Origin: an uncultured Clostridia bacterium
GTDB taxonomy: Bacteria > Bacillota > Clostridia > Christensenellales > CAG-138
Assembly: GCA_947304365.1 (NCBI GenBank)
Contig: CAMZAY010000047.1
Location: forward strand, 1-7,495
DNA length: 7,495 nt
Reading direction: 5' to 3'
The position numbers and the translations under genes are program-made. Shown here in pieces: positions 7,239 through 7,495 of the stretch. Within the stretch, counting starts at the first letter, position 1; each line of letters opens with the position of its first letter. Below the pieces are notes generated by a model. That model was given only the letters and a program-made list of their open reading frames with translations. It did no database searches and had not been told where the DNA came from.

Positions 7239-7495
7239 CTCTGATACTTAAAAAACCCGACGAGGCGCCCGCGATCCGGGCGGCGTTCCTCTCTTTGATC
7301 GGCACGGACGCGCCGGAGATACTCCGCTATTTCGACGACTCCGTTTATGATGAGGAAAAGGGCTACAACACATATAAGCTGACCTCCCCCAAGGGCGCTT
7401 TCGTGCTGAAAAAATACGCGTATCCCGAGGATCTCGAGGATGAGCTCAGGCAGTATTCCCGCCTTTTCGGCATGCCTGTGCCGAAGCTTCTCGGC
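7235..7495 (+). CDS. Partial APH/choline-kinase-like phosphotransferase (N-terminus only)
   Basis: An open frame starts at the ATG at 7235, overlapping the previous stop in ATGA. It stays open for 87 codons to the window edge. The visible part resembles the N-lobe of aminoglycoside-phosphotransferase-type kinases. A beta-strand segment (YKLTSPKGAFVLKKY, 47-61) carries a candidate ATP-binding Lys (K59 or K60). A charged helix follows (65-78, with E68/E70 as candidates for the Lys-pairing Glu), then MPVPKLLG (80-87), matching the PvPrvLg motif at the end of that helix in this fold. The catalytic loop (HxD) and metal-binding DxD would lie downstream and are not visible, so the substrate cannot be named. 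There is only a weak purine-rich RBS (around 7215-7226), so translation is probably coupled to the upstream gene. Family call is moderate; the reading frame itself is secure. Confidence 0.65.
   Translation, partial: MTLILKKPDEAPAIRAAFLSLIGTDAPEILRYFDDSVYDEEKGYNTYKLTSPKGAFVLKKYAYPEDLEDELRQYSRLFGMPVPKLLG

Overview
The window is a GC-rich, densely packed bacterial chromosome segment. All five protein genes lie on the + strand: four are complete and one runs off the 3' end. The gene content, AGGAG-type ribosome binding sites, ATGA stop/start overlaps and the style of the intergenic repeats suggest an anaerobic Gram-positive bacterium of the Clostridia (Bacillota). This assignment is an inference from style and protein flavour, because no rRNA or other marker is present.

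Layout. Positions 1-116 hold a leader with a 13-bp direct repeat and a convincing vegetative promoter: TTGCTA, a 17-bp spacer, and an extended -10 TGATATAAT. It drives a TtcA-type PP-loop tRNA thiolase (117-902). A four-base ATGA overlap joins this to a membrane-anchored S41 carboxyl-terminal processing protease with a PDZ domain (899-2242). A 135-bp gap follows (2243-2377). It holds three consecutive small hairpins, each followed by an ATATCG box, then a C-rich tract, then four GGG runs just ahead of a strong RBS. Next is mfd, the transcription-repair coupling factor (2378-5851). After 19 bp comes a member of the L-cysteine desulfidase family (CyuA/YhaM, UPF0597; 5871-7238). It overlaps by ATGA the start of a gene whose first 87 residues look like the N-lobe of an aminoglycoside-phosphotransferase-type kinase (7235 to window end).

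How the genes relate. ttcA and the S41 protease are probably one transcriptional unit with coupled translation. No T-tract terminator is visible between the protease and mfd, so mfd may be read partly by readthrough past the structured spacer. mfd, the desulfidase-like gene and the kinase-like gene are tightly packed and probably co-transcribed. The functions are diverse: tRNA modification, envelope proteolysis, DNA repair and small-molecule metabolism. This looks like a housekeeping operon string rather than a dedicated system or genomic island.

Most interesting points. (1) The desulfidase-like protein has Val where the family signature GCTEP normally has an iron-sulfur-ligand Cys. It also differs at a second signature and is paired with a kinase-like gene, so it may be a divergent paralogue with another activity. 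(2) The spacer before mfd carries a modular hairpin plus ATATCG repeat and a possible G-quadruplex. I see no mobile element, CRISPR array, tRNA, rRNA or recognisable defence system.
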